Source: Desulforapulum autotrophicum HRM2
GTDB taxonomy: Bacteria; Desulfobacterota; Desulfobacteria; Desulfobacterales; Desulfobacteraceae
Assembly (NCBI RefSeq): GCF_000020365.1
Contig: NC_012108.1
Coordinates: forward strand, 1,860,001-1,924,000
Direction: 5' to 3'
Length of the DNA stretch: 64,000 nucleotides
Below the pieces are notes generated by a model. That model had not been told where the DNA came from. It did not search any database and saw only the letters and a program-made list of their open reading frames with translations. Numbering within the stretch: position 1 is the stretch's first letter; each line of letters opens with the position of its first letter. The position numbers were made by a program, and so were the translations under genes. This document shows positions 1-9,012 of the stretch, piece by piece.

Positions 1-373
1 TGGTTGCGGTTTCAGGTTTGAGAAACACGATGTCCGCCTGGGTCTTTAACAGCGCTTCAATGTTGATAATTCCCCCTTTGGCAGGGACGGGCAGAAGGTT
101 GATGCCCGGAACGAGCCGGTGCAGCAGCAGGTCTCGTTTTAATCCGTTGACAACAGCAACCATATCCTGCCCCCGGTTCAGCATGGTGACCACATGGCCG
201 CAAAAGGCATAGAGGCAGGCAATGCGACGGGGGGGAGACTCAAGGGTAAGGACCTTGCCGGTGGAGTCCATGACCGTGACAGAATCGGACCCGAAAACCG
301 TTCCGGAAAAAGAGAAGCTCAATAGTATGGATATGAAAAAAACAGCGTGGCGTAAAAAAAAGTTTATTCTCAT
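1..373 (-). CDS. Periplasmic binding protein of a metal-chelate/cobalamin-type ABC importer (3' part outside window)
   Basis: Only the first 124 codons are present; the gene runs off the left edge. The start MRINFF is followed by a hydrophobic segment ending near residue 28, a Sec signal peptide. The mature part opens with VTVMDSTGKVLTLESPPRRI, the usual first strand of the PF01497 family, which binds ferric siderophores, haem, cobalamin or oxo-anions in the periplasm. Its ATG overlaps the TGA of the ATPase gene by 4 bp (ATGA), so the two are translationally coupled. With the permease, ATPase and TonB receptor upstream it completes an outer-to-inner membrane uptake route. The substrate cannot be told from this fragment. 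Confidence 0.8.
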   Translation of the reverse strand, partial: MRINFFLRHAVFFISILLSFSFSGTVFGSDSVTVMDSTGKVLTLESPPRRIACLYAFCGHVVTMLNRGQDMVAVVNGLKRDLLLHRLVPGINLLPVPAKGGIINIEALLKTQADIVFLKPETAT

Positions 374-1188
374 TGATCTGTGTCCATGGTTTGAATGGGA
401 ATGATGTGTTTGACAGTGCCTTTCCCAGGTATGCCATGGGTAATCACCGATGTTTTGACCCTGTAAAACGATTCAAGGTTTTTTTCGGTTAATACCCGGG
501 AAGGAGATCCTGCCAGGTAAACCCTTTGCTGGTCCATGAAGGCCACTTGAACTGAAATGCCTTCATTTTCAAGATAAAAGGCATGGTTGGGAAAATGGGT
601 GGCCATGATAAGGGTCCGTTTTCTCTCTTTTACCAGCCTGACAATGGTTTCCAGTACGATGAGTTCATGTTTGAAATCCAGGTGGGCAGTGGGCTCATCC
701 ATGACAATCACGGGGGTATCCTGGACCAGGGCCCGCATGATCATGACCAACTGGGTTTCTCCTCCGCTCAGGCGGGTATAGTCCCGGTTTTTCAGATGGG
801 AAAGGTCCATGGATTCAAGGGTCTCTTCTACCAGGGCGACGTCAGCGTCATCTGGCGATGCATAAAAGGAGGTGTAGGGTGCCCTTCCCATGAGAAGAAC
901 ATCCAGCACTGAAAAGGAGAAATGACGGGTATGCTTCTGGGGAACATAGGCGACCCTTTGTGCCATTTGTCTGGGGGAAACGCCTTTAACTGACTGACCG
1001 TCAAGGGTTATTTCTCCCGAGGTAAGGGGGTTGATGCCGAGGATGCAGTCTATGAGTGTTGTTTTTCCACATCCGTTGGGCCCCAGCAGACAGAGGGTCT
1101 CTCCCTTTGAAACAGCCAGGTTCACCCCCTTGAAAACCTGGGTTTTGCCAAATGAAAATTCACCGTTTTCCAGGGTCAACAGGGCCAT
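370..1188 (-). CDS. FecE/BtuD-type ABC transporter ATP-binding protein
   Basis: A 272-residue cytoplasmic ATPase that powers import through the adjacent FecCD-type permease. Visible motifs are Walker A GPNGCGKTT near residue 38, Q-loop YVPQKH, signature LSGGE(T)Q near 140, Walker B VIVMDEPTAHLD and H-loop MATH near 195. Size and motif spacing fit the ferric-siderophore/cobalamin/haem subfamily. It begins 10 bp after the permease stop with a good ribosome site (AAGAGGTGAT) and overlaps the binding-protein gene by 4 bp, so it is the third gene of a four-gene operon. The C-terminal 40 residues after the H-loop are typical in length for this family. Confidence 0.92.
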   Translation of the reverse strand: MALLTLENGEFSFGKTQVFKGVNLAVSKGETLCLLGPNGCGKTTLIDCILGINPLTSGEITLDGQSVKGVSPRQMAQRVAYVPQKHTRHFSFSVLDVLLMGRAPYTSFYASPDDADVALVEETLESMDLSHLKNRDYTRLSGGETQLVMIMRALVQDTPVIVMDEPTAHLDFKHELIVLETIVRLVKERKRTLIMATHFPNHAFYLENEGISVQVAFMDQQRVYLAGSPSRVLTEKNLESFYRVKTSVITHGIPGKGTVKHIIPIQTMDTDQ

Positions 1189-1198
1189 ATCACCTCTT

Positions 1199-2215
1199 TT
1201 ACCATTCCCGGCCCTTGGTTTGTTTTAACAGGTAAATAAAAAACGGACCGCCGATCAAGGCGGTTAAAATTCCCAGGGGCATTTCACTGCTGGTGATCAG
1301 GCGGCTGATATCATCCACCAGCACGAGAAACGTTGCCCCCATGGAGAAGGTGACCGGGATCAGGTCCCTGTTGTTGTTCCCGATGATCATCCGGCCCATG
1401 TGGGGGACCACGAGTCCGACCCAGCCGATCACCCCGCTGACACAAACCGCACCTGCCGTGGCCAGGGTGGCACAGGCAATGATGAAAAATCGGTCGATAT
1501 TTACCCTTATGCCCAGGGACTGGGCCTCTTTGTCTCCCATGGCCAGGACGTTCAGGCGCCAGCGGATGACCATCAACCCCCCGGAACCCAGGACCATGGG
1601 GATACCTGCCGTGAGAATCTGGCTGTATTCTGCCCGGGTCAAGCTTCCCATGAGCCAGAAAACAATGGCGGGCAGTTCGTCAAAGGGATCGGCCACATAT
1701 TTTAAAAATGAAATCAGGGCCGAAAAGATGGAACCCACAATTACACCGCCCAGAACCAGGGTGATGGACTGGGTGGACGCGGTCATTCGGCCGATGAAAA
1801 AACAGAGGAACACAGCCATGAGGCCGAATCCAAAGGCGAACGGGTATACGTAAAAAAAGTCTTTAAATAAAATAAGGGCCAAAGCCGCCCCAAAGCCGGC
1901 ACCGGAACTGACACCCAGCATGCCTGAGCTGACCAGGGGATTTCTGAAAAGCCCCTGGAAGGCAGCCCCGCTCACGGCAAGACTGCCACCCACCATGGCC
2001 CCCAGTAGAACCCGGGGCAATCGGACATACATGATGACAGACAGGTGGGTGGCATCGAGATTACGGCCTGTGAACGGTGAGAACAAAAGGGCAAAAATTT
2101 CTGAAACAGATATGGGATATCGGCCCAGGAAAACAGAGATAAAAATCAGAACCAGCGGTGGCGTTAGAATAAGGGTGTAAAACCACATTCGATGCCTTTG
2201 CTGTGATTTGTTCAT
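1199..2215 (-). CDS. FecCD-type ABC transporter permease
   Basis: A 338-residue inner-membrane permease of the FecCD/BtuC family, expected to work as a homodimer with about ten helices per subunit. Family motifs are visible: RLPRVLLGAMVGGSLAVSGA after the first periplasmic loop, and the coupling region near GVIGWVGLVVPHMGRMIIG in the C-terminal third, which contacts the ATPase. It lies 6 bp downstream of the TonB receptor and 10 bp upstream of the ATPase. The family serves ferric siderophores, haem, cobalamin and similar chelates; nothing here distinguishes among them. Confidence 0.93.
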   Translation of the reverse strand: MNKSQQRHRMWFYTLILTPPLVLIFISVFLGRYPISVSEIFALLFSPFTGRNLDATHLSVIMYVRLPRVLLGAMVGGSLAVSGAAFQGLFRNPLVSSGMLGVSSGAGFGAALALILFKDFFYVYPFAFGFGLMAVFLCFFIGRMTASTQSITLVLGGVIVGSIFSALISFLKYVADPFDELPAIVFWLMGSLTRAEYSQILTAGIPMVLGSGGLMVIRWRLNVLAMGDKEAQSLGIRVNIDRFFIIACATLATAGAVCVSGVIGWVGLVVPHMGRMIIGNNNRDLIPVTFSMGATFLVLVDDISRLITSSEMPLGILTALIGGPFFIYLLKQTKGREW

Positions 2216-2221
2216 CTGAAT

Positions 2222-4216
2222 CTAAAACTTTATCCGCAATCCGGCATAGGAGGTCCGGCCCGATTGGGGATAGCCATAGGATTCTTCGTATGCTTCGTCC
2301 AAAAGATTGTCAACACCCAGGTAGACAAATAGATTCTCTTTGTACAGTTTTTGTTCCAGTTTGAGATTGATGATGGAATAGTCGTCCAGGCGCCGCTTTT
2401 CAAGGGGAAGATCTTCATCTGTTGAATAATAATACTGTTTGGCCACCCGCATGAAGTCGGCATGGGCCGTCAACCCGAAATCCCATTTGTAGGTCATGTC
2501 AATCGTGAATTTATGGGTGGGCCGATATTGCAGTTCGTCTTTTTCGGTGCCGGAGGATTTGTCTTCAGTGTGCAGGTAGGAATAGGCGATGCCGATGGTG
2601 CCCTTGTCCATGATTGCCTTGGTCAGGCGAGCTTCAACACCCTTGAATTCATATTCTTCGTTGTTTTGATTCTGATCCGCTGAATCCTTTTCAATATAGT
2701 CTTCCACGTTATTTTGAAACACGGCCAGGTCCATCTCCATCTGCCATGGCAGTTGCTGGGTGACACCGGCCTCATAATTTGAGGATTGTTCCGGGGAAAG
2801 TTCGCTGTTGCCGGCTCCGCCCGGTTCGTAGAGCTGTTTAAGGGACGGGAAGCGTATTTGTCTGGCATAGGAGGCCCTGATGGTTGTGGTCTCTGTGATG
2901 TCTGTGCTGGCACCGATCATGTAGCTGCCCTTGTCGTCATCACTGCCGACATCCCTGGACTGCCAGTGGTGGCTGTAGCCCATGACCATATCCAGTGCAG
3001 AGAACAATTGGACCTTGTATTCAAGGCCTGCGGAGTAGATGTCCACTTCATTGTCCAGGTAAAAGGCTTCGGCCGGGGTATTTTTCTTGAGCACCTCCTG
3101 TCCATCAGAGGTATATTTTTCATTCTGACCTGAAAACGAGAACACAGCCGTACCTGAAGATTTGAAATCAAGACTGGTCTGCAGGGTGCCGCCGGTGATG
3201 GTGGTCTCGTCGGTGGTGGAATAGCTGCCCTTGCTGTCTTGCGTTGAATAGGTGTCGTCATCGTACCTGTCCAGGTCTTCCTCATGGTTGTTGGTAAATC
3301 CCCAGGCCCTGACGCCCAGGATGCCTTTTGGATGATACTCGATTGCGAGTTGTGCTGAAAAGGTATCAAAATTTTCTGTTCGGTCATATTTTAAATTTTT
3401 AGCAAAAAGAGGATCCATATCGTTGTCAATGGTGGTGGAAGGGGTGCCATATTCACCGGCGGATCTTTCCAGGGTCAGTCCCAGGTTTATATCATCGTTC
3501 ATGTGAAAGCCGATATTGCCAAAAAAGCTGGTTCTTTCATCGTCACTGTTTTCCCGGATTCCGCCGTTTTCAAATGGGGTTTCTTTAAAGTCATCCGAGA
3601 GCAGAAACCCTTCGGAATCCTTGTTGCTCACACTGACAAAGAAATTCGCCCTTTCATTGCCGCCGGATACATTGGCTCGGCTGTAGGGGTTGCCCCGCTC
3701 ATCCATTTCGCCTGAGGCCTCGCCATGGAATCCCTTGGTGCCTTGTTTGGTGATGATGTTGATCACACCCGCAAGTCCGCCCTGGCCATACAGAACAGAA
3801 TTGTTGCCATAGGATACTTTTATTTTTGAAATATTTTCCGTTGGAATGAGGTGGGGATCAAATTGACCATCATAGGTGGAGTTGATGGGGATGCCATTCA
3901 ACAAAAGGACCGTATGCCGGCTTCGAAATCCCCGTATGTTAATTCGGGGTGTTCCCTGGGCGCCATTGCTCACATCTATTCCCGGTAAAAGTTCCAGTGC
4001 TTTATCCAGGGTTTTTGCATTTCTGTTTTCAATGTCAACGTCGGTAATCTCCATGGTTGTAATGGCTTTGTTGGTCGGCATTTTGTCTGTTACGACAATT
4101 TCTCCAAGAGAATAGGCTTTTGTAACCCCTGGTGTCGTTTCATTGGCCCAGGCAGATGAAACACTGGCGCATACCCATAAAATTGCTAAAAAGTGATGGA
4201 CTCTTATCCCTCTCAT
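2222..4216 (-). CDS. TonB-dependent outer membrane receptor (BtuB/CirA-like)
   Basis: A 664-residue outer-membrane beta-barrel receptor. It has a signal peptide (MRGIRVHHFLAILWVC... cleaved near ASSAWA), a TonB-box-like SLGEIVVTD, a plug domain (about residues 50-170) with GIDVSNGAQGTPRINIRGF and NNSVLYGQGGLAGVINIITK, then a barrel that ends in an aromatic terminal residue (YAGLRIKF), as BAM-assembled barrels do. It is first in the operon with an FecCD permease, ATPase and binding protein, so it should bring the same chelate across the outer membrane. Ribosome site AGGAGGAG precedes the ATG. Plug sequence is closest in style to colicin I/BtuB receptors; the ligand is unknown. Confidence 0.92.
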   Translation of the reverse strand: MRGIRVHHFLAILWVCASVSSAWANETTPGVTKAYSLGEIVVTDKMPTNKAITTMEITDVDIENRNAKTLDKALELLPGIDVSNGAQGTPRINIRGFRSRHTVLLLNGIPINSTYDGQFDPHLIPTENISKIKVSYGNNSVLYGQGGLAGVINIITKQGTKGFHGEASGEMDERGNPYSRANVSGGNERANFFVSVSNKDSEGFLLSDDFKETPFENGGIRENSDDERTSFFGNIGFHMNDDINLGLTLERSAGEYGTPSTTIDNDMDPLFAKNLKYDRTENFDTFSAQLAIEYHPKGILGVRAWGFTNNHEEDLDRYDDDTYSTQDSKGSYSTTDETTITGGTLQTSLDFKSSGTAVFSFSGQNEKYTSDGQEVLKKNTPAEAFYLDNEVDIYSAGLEYKVQLFSALDMVMGYSHHWQSRDVGSDDDKGSYMIGASTDITETTTIRASYARQIRFPSLKQLYEPGGAGNSELSPEQSSNYEAGVTQQLPWQMEMDLAVFQNNVEDYIEKDSADQNQNNEEYEFKGVEARLTKAIMDKGTIGIAYSYLHTEDKSSGTEKDELQYRPTHKFTIDMTYKWDFGLTAHADFMRVAKQYYYSTDEDLPLEKRRLDDYSIINLKLEQKLYKENLFVYLGVDNLLDEAYEESYGYPQSGRTSYAGLRIKF

Positions 4217-4590
4217 ACTTCTTTTCTCCTCCTGCTGATCGTTTTAATTTTTGTCACTGAGTTTGGCAGTCAATCATATTGCAGGTGTTATTGTCAATAA
4301 AATCCAACGGTAATTTTTTTTATTTCATGTGAAAACAGCTGGTTATTAACGCTTACATGGGGTTGGCGTTATTGCACTTTTGTTCGGGAAACATGCAGGG
4401 TTCCCGGGATCTTCACAAGCCGCGGCAGGTAAAATTACTGGTTGTCTTGTCATTCTGGTGGTATGTTGATAAAAAACAAAGGCAAAATAAAACGCGGTCA
4501 GGCACTGCCGGGTAATCCATTTTTGCCCTGGCCCGTTTTGGACTGGACGATGTTGTCATAACTCCCTGACATAACCTACGGAGGAAAACA
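4217..4590. promoter_or_regulatory. Divergent intergenic region with a spaced dyad (4347-4371)
   Basis: A 374-bp gap between the divergent TonB receptor and the PhnD-like gene, with no convincing ORF. It holds an inverted repeat TAACGC - 13 nt - GCGTTA at 4347-4352 and 4366-4371, the geometry of a dimeric repressor site. I looked for a cobalamin riboswitch on the minus strand and did not find a B12 box. A TTGACA-like element lies on the minus strand at 4292-4297. The plus-strand gene has a ribosome site GGAGG at 4580-4584 before its GTG start. Confidence 0.4.
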
Positions 4591-5499
4591 GTGAGATATG
4601 TATGGGTCATGGTGGTTTGTTTGTTTTTCGTCCTGGGGTGTGAAGATCAGCCGTCTGCCACCAAGGTGGATCTCAGCCTCACAGAAGAGGTCATTCCAAC
4701 GGTGGAGCCTGACAGCATCTCCTATGCCTATCTTCCCCAGTATTCCCATACGGTTTCCCACACCCGGCACAATGCCCTGATCAAGTATCTGTGTGTTGAG
4801 ACCGGGTTGAATATCCGACAGATTTTTCCCGACACCTTTGAACAGCACATGAAAATGGTGGGGGAAAAAAAGGTGGACATCTCCTTCTCCAATCCATTTG
4901 TATATGTGAAAATTGCCGGACGTTATGGTGCCAGGGCCTTTGCCCGAAGCATTGAAGGCGATAACCGGAAAACTTTTCGGGGGCAGATTATCTGTCGAAG
5001 GGACAACGCTGCCATCACCGCACTGGCCGATTGCAGCGGCAAGCGCTGGATTGCCGTGGATGCCACATCTGCAGGGGGATTTCTCTTTCCTTTGGGACTT
5101 TTTCTTGACAATGGTATTACAAAATCTGATTTCAGTGAGATTGCTTTTGCCCCCGGCCCTGGCGGAAAGCAGGAAAAGGTCATTCTTTCGGTTTTTGCGG
5201 GAAAGTATGATATTGGCACCATCCGTGAGGGGGCCCTGGCGGTGGTGGCCGGAAAGATTGATTTGAACAAGATACGCGTTGTTGCCATGACGCCTCATTT
5301 TCCCGGCTGGGTCTATGCGGCCAGAAAAGATCTGGACGTCACCATTGTGAAAAAGGTAGGCCAGGCCCTGGAACGACTGGATATCCATGATGAAGCCCAT
5401 CGCTCCATCCTGGAGGCTGCGCATTTTGTGGGTGTGATCCCCGGGTGTGATTCGGACTTTGATTCGGTGAGGGCTCTTGCCGCAAGAATTAAGGAGTGA
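4591..5499 (+). CDS. PhnD-like phosphate/phosphonate-type substrate-binding lipoprotein
   Basis: A 302-residue protein with a lipoprotein signal peptide (lipobox FVLGC, Cys about residue 17) starting at a GTG with GGAGG seven bases upstream. The mature part matches the PhnD/PtxB-like type 2 periplasmic binding fold: SYAYLPQYSHTV near the first strand, KVDISFSNPFVYVKI in the hinge region, WIAVDATSAGG and KYDIGTIREGALAVV in the second lobe. No permease or ATPase of a phosphonate importer is nearby. Instead the kinase gene starts 3 bp after its stop, so it more likely feeds ligand information to that sensor than to a transporter. That role is inferred. Confidence 0.82.
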   Translation: MRYVWVMVVCLFFVLGCEDQPSATKVDLSLTEEVIPTVEPDSISYAYLPQYSHTVSHTRHNALIKYLCVETGLNIRQIFPDTFEQHMKMVGEKKVDISFSNPFVYVKIAGRYGARAFARSIEGDNRKTFRGQIICRRDNAAITALADCSGKRWIAVDATSAGGFLFPLGLFLDNGITKSDFSEIAFAPGPGGKQEKVILSVFAGKYDIGTIREGALAVVAGKIDLNKIRVVAMTPHFPGWVYAARKDLDVTIVKKVGQALERLDIHDEAHRSILEAAHFVGVIPGCDSDFDSVRALAARIKE

Positions 5500-5502
5500 C
5501 AA

Positions 5503-7491
5503 ATGAAACCGGGATTTCGCAGTAAAATATACGCTGGTTTTTTTTTGCTGCTGCTCATCCAGGGCCTGGTATTTTTCTTCTGGTTCAGCCATACCATGAA
5601 ACAGACACTGCTAAAGGAGATAAAAACCCACGGCATTTCCATTGGCAAAAGTCTGTCTGCACGCATGGTGGAACCCATGCTGGCCATGGATTTTTTACGA
5701 ATGCGGGTGCTGGTGGATGAAACAGTACAGTTGGAAACGGATATTTTTTACGCCTTTGTTCTGGACAGCCGCAACGCCCCCCTGATCCACTCGTTTAAAA
5801 ACGGATTCCCAACGGCATTAAAGTCCGTCAACACCGTTGCTGCCAATGGCCAAAACGCCATGAAGCTTTTAGACACCGGGGAGCAGTTGATCTACGATTA
5901 TGCCGTGCCTATTTTTATCAACCAGGATCGACTGGGCACATTGCGGGTGGGGCTGTTGCGTACCCGGGCTGAATCGGCCGTGGACAAGATCATGATTTCA
6001 GCTGTGATCACCATTTTAGCGACCATCTGCATGGCCGGAATTGTGGGGACCTTTGTTTTAAAATCCGTGACCCAAAGAATCCAAAAACTCCATGAATCCT
6101 CGGAACAGGTATTGCGGGGCAATTTTGATGTGAAAACAGCCCCCATGCTGGGGAAAAACTGTTGGGATATTATGCAGTGCCACCGAAACGATTGCCCGGC
6201 ATATAAAAATTATCACCATCGCTGCTGGTACATGGCAGGCACCCTGTGCCCGACCTGTGTGGAAGGAGAATATGCCAGGAAAATTGATTCCTGCCAGCAG
6301 TGCCAGGTGTACAAACGATGTTCAGGCGATGAAATCCAGAGCCTGGCAGAAAGTTTTGATGCCATGACCCTGTCATTAAAGGGGAACCTTTCCGAGCTCA
6401 AAAGTGCCGAGCGGGTATTGAGCGAGCAGAAAATCCGGCTTCAGACCATCCTGGATGCCATTCCCGATTTTATTTCCCTCCAGAACCATGAAGGCCGTTA
6501 TGTCTCGGTGAACCGGGCCTTTTGCGATATACTCGCTAAACAACAAGATCAGATTGTGGGCCGGTTCAATGACGATCTTTTTGCAGAGCCACTTGCCCGG
6601 CAGTATAATCTGGAAGACCATCAGATCCTTGAATTGGGGGGATCTCTGGTCAAGGAAAACAAATTTTTAAAAAACAAGGATACAAAATGGCTGCATGTGG
6701 TCAAGGTTGCTGTTTTGCAGAACCATGACCGGGTGGGGGGCCTTGTGTGCAGCGGCCGGGATATTACCCAGTTGAAAAAGGTCCAGGAACAGCTGACACA
6801 TGCCCAGAAGATGGAATCGGTGGGACGTCTTGCCGCAGGGGTTGCCCATGAAATCAACACCCCCCTTGGCATTATTCTGGGATATGCCCAGATCCTGCTG
6901 GAGGATATTCCCCCCCAGGGCCAGACCTACAAGGATGTTGCCACCATTGTAAAACAGACCCGCATCTGTTCTAAAATTGTGGCGGACCTGTTGAGCTTTT
7001 CACGGTCCAGCCAGCGTATCATTACAACCTTTAATATGAATGGGGCCATTGAAGAGGTGCTGGATGTGGTGGAGCACACCTTTGGGTTGAGCCATGTGAA
7101 TGTGGAACGTATCTATGATCAGCCGCAGTTGTGGATAAAAGGTGACAAGGAGAAACTCAAACAGGTGTGTGTTAACCTGTTGAACAATGCCTTTGATGCC
7201 ATAGAAGAAAACGGGACCATTCAGATCAAAACCGTGTTGGCTATTACAAAAAAAGAGGTAAAAATAATCATTTCCGACACCGGCCATGGCATTGCCCAGG
7301 CTGATATGAAAAAATTGTTTGAGCCTTTTTATACCACCAAGGGACCGGGCAGGGGCACTGGACTTGGCCTGTCTGTGACCTTTGGTATCATCAAGGAGCA
7401 CAACGGCACCATTGAGGTTTTTTCACCGCCGCTGCCGGAAGAAAAATTGGAAAGGGGCACGTCGGTTGTTGTTACTCTGCCCGCTGGATGA
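5503..7491 (+). CDS. Membrane sensor histidine kinase with two-CW Cys-rich insert and PAS domain
   Basis: A 662-residue kinase. Helix 1 (about residues 9-29) and helix 2 (about 163-188) enclose a periplasmic sensor of about 130 residues. After a HAMP-like segment comes a Cys/Trp-rich block (about 222-285) with CWDIMQCHRNDCPAY, RCWYMAGTLC and SCQQCQVYKRC, which I recognise as a two-CW type domain and which could bind a metal or sense redox state. A PAS domain follows (about 312-425), then HisKA with GVAHEINTP (His449) and a HATPase domain with NLLNNAFDA, DTGHGIA and GRGTGLGLS. It sits 3 bp after the PhnD-like gene and 95 bp before a lone receiver, its likely phospho-acceptor. Confidence 0.9.
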   Translation: MKPGFRSKIYAGFFLLLLIQGLVFFFWFSHTMKQTLLKEIKTHGISIGKSLSARMVEPMLAMDFLRMRVLVDETVQLETDIFYAFVLDSRNAPLIHSFKNGFPTALKSVNTVAANGQNAMKLLDTGEQLIYDYAVPIFINQDRLGTLRVGLLRTRAESAVDKIMISAVITILATICMAGIVGTFVLKSVTQRIQKLHESSEQVLRGNFDVKTAPMLGKNCWDIMQCHRNDCPAYKNYHHRCWYMAGTLCPTCVEGEYARKIDSCQQCQVYKRCSGDEIQSLAESFDAMTLSLKGNLSELKSAERVLSEQKIRLQTILDAIPDFISLQNHEGRYVSVNRAFCDILAKQQDQIVGRFNDDLFAEPLARQYNLEDHQILELGGSLVKENKFLKNKDTKWLHVVKVAVLQNHDRVGGLVCSGRDITQLKKVQEQLTHAQKMESVGRLAAGVAHEINTPLGIILGYAQILLEDIPPQGQTYKDVATIVKQTRICSKIVADLLSFSRSSQRIITTFNMNGAIEEVLDVVEHTFGLSHVNVERIYDQPQLWIKGDKEKLKQVCVNLLNNAFDAIEENGTIQIKTVLAITKKEVKIIISDTGHGIAQADMKKLFEPFYTTKGPGRGTGLGLSVTFGIIKEHNGTIEVFSPPLPEEKLERGTSVVVTLPAG

Positions 7492-7586
7492 CACAGATAA
7501 AAATGTGGTTTGAACCCTGCAGCAGCCCGGCTTGTTCTTCGACAAAATGGCCGATGTTGTGATCATACCTGTATAAGGAGTGTTGA

Positions 7587-7946
7587 ATGGCAATTATTAT
7601 TGCACTGGATGATGTAATGGATGCTGGCCTTCTGGTAAAACGGATTCTGGAACGAAAGGGACACACCGTTGTGTCTTTTACTGAAGAAGAGGATGCCATT
7701 GACTATGTGGCCTCCCATCCCGTTGACCTGGCTATCCTGGACATGAAGTTGAAAAGAATGAGCGGGGTTGAAGTGCTGGATGAGATGAAAAAAAGATCAC
7801 CCGCCACCCGGGTGATCATGCTCACAGGGTATCCTACCATTGAGACGGCCAGGGAGTGTCTGGCCATGGGAGCGGCCGAGTATTGTGTGAAACCCATTGA
7901 CAAGGAAGAGTTGGAAGAGAAGGTGAAAAACGTGCTTGAAAGCTGA
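7587..7946 (+). CDS. Single-domain response regulator (CheY-like receiver)
   Basis: A 119-residue receiver with no output domain. The acidic pair is DD at residues 8-9, the phospho-acceptor is Asp52 in LAILDMKLK, the Thr of MLTGYP follows, and the conserved Lys is in CVKPID. Ribosome site AAGGAG stands seven bases before the ATG. It follows the sensor kinase and is its probable partner; with no DNA-binding or enzymatic output it must act by protein contact or pass the phosphate on. The gene is convergent with the phosphatase fusion, 25 bp away. Confidence 0.9.
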   Translation: MAIIIALDDVMDAGLLVKRILERKGHTVVSFTEEEDAIDYVASHPVDLAILDMKLKRMSGVEVLDEMKKRSPATRVIMLTGYPTIETARECLAMGAAEYCVKPIDKEELEEKVKNVLES

Positions 7947-7971
7947 GAGCGTATGGGGCTATCTGGAACTT

Positions 7972-9012
7972 TTATGTGGAATAACTTTTTGCCCGTTCAA
8001 GGGCCATCATATGGTGGAAATAGGCTTGAACAAATTTTCCGGAAATAGTGTCGGCAACGGAAAAGGAGAGGGTATTGGGGGGCAGAAACTGGCCGGACAA
8101 AGCCAGGAAAACAGTGCGGGAAAGTTCTGACACCAGGGCATGGATGCCAGGGTGGTCCAGGGTCTTATCATGGTTGTCGTAGAGTCTGCACCCTATGGGC
8201 CGAAATTCAAATATGGCACACCCGGATCCGTTATTAAGCGGACAGCCCGGATTTTTTTCTTTCGAGGCGTTAATGGACCTGGCGATGAAGATATCCCGTT
8301 GCCGGGAGGCAAATTGACGATTTATCCGGGAGTTGATATAAATGACCTCCATGATCTGCATCTTAAATGAACGCCGGCATCCTTCATGGTCTCCTTTGCC
8401 GCAGGGTTTTTTACCATTTTCTGCCCCATCAATGCCGGCCCGGGTCCCAAGGACGGTGTCTATTCCATGGACAAGGGATTCATACTCTGAAAAAAAATGA
8501 CTAAGGTCCACCCGGTGGTCGCGTTCCAGGGAGGGTTCCCTTATCTTGAGCACACCCGATTGTTTGGTGTAGCGTTTGAGTAGTTTCCACTGGCCATAAT
8601 TGGTGGGGGTGGCCCGTGAGGATTTTAAATTTTTTTTGGCAGCCTTTAGGTCCATGCCACGGCGGATCATGTAAGAGGTGATGAATGTGCCGGTTCTGCC
8701 AATGCCGTGGCGGCAGTGGATCAGGATTTTTTTACCCAGATAGACGGCTTCATCCAGCCAGGCCAGGGCCTTTTCCATGGCATCCATTTCCGGGACGTCT
8801 TCATCCCATATGGGCAGATAATAGACCTCAAAACCTGCGGCCATTTCAATTTCATGGAGATCACTGAATTCAGCACAGAGGTTAACAATGGCATCAATTC
8901 CCTGGGCCTTGATAGAGTCCAGTTCTTCGTAGGACATGGGCGCATGGCCCAGGGAAATACTGTTGGTAATCCATGTGATCGGGTAGGCGGGCATTTTATC
9001 TCCTGATGTCAT
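7972..9012 (-). CDS. Dual-specificity-type phosphatase fused to a YkgJ-like Cys-cluster domain
   Basis: A 346-residue two-domain protein. Residues about 1-155 are a dual-specificity/PTP-like phosphatase with the P-loop HCRHGIGRTGT (nucleophile Cys100, Arg106) and general-acid candidates in PIWDEDVPEMD. Residues about 200-300 carry Cys patterns of the YkgJ (CxxCxxCC, PF03692) family: CGKGDHEGC, then CPLNNGSGCAIFEFRPIGCR, the latter matching the family's C...C-I-x-RP-xx-CR signature. YkgJ proteins are thought to bind Zn or Fe-S; the function is unknown. Its ATG overlaps the dikinase-like stop by 4 bp, so the two are co-translated and probably act on the same phospho-compound or phospho-protein. 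The fusion is unusual to my knowledge. Confidence 0.8.
   Translation of the reverse strand: MTSGDKMPAYPITWITNSISLGHAPMSYEELDSIKAQGIDAIVNLCAEFSDLHEIEMAAGFEVYYLPIWDEDVPEMDAMEKALAWLDEAVYLGKKILIHCRHGIGRTGTFITSYMIRRGMDLKAAKKNLKSSRATPTNYGQWKLLKRYTKQSGVLKIREPSLERDHRVDLSHFFSEYESLVHGIDTVLGTRAGIDGAENGKKPCGKGDHEGCRRSFKMQIMEVIYINSRINRQFASRQRDIFIARSINASKEKNPGCPLNNGSGCAIFEFRPIGCRLYDNHDKTLDHPGIHALVSELSRTVFLALSGQFLPPNTLSFSVADTISGKFVQAYFHHMMALERAKSYST

Noticed and set aside
4217-4590. Cobalamin riboswitch in front of the TonB receptor
   Set aside because: I could not find the B12 box or the expected paired elements on the minus strand.
4576-5592. 338-codon open frame opposite the PhnD-like gene
   Set aside because: The plus strand encodes a lipoprotein with a binding-protein pattern; the minus-strand product has no family features.
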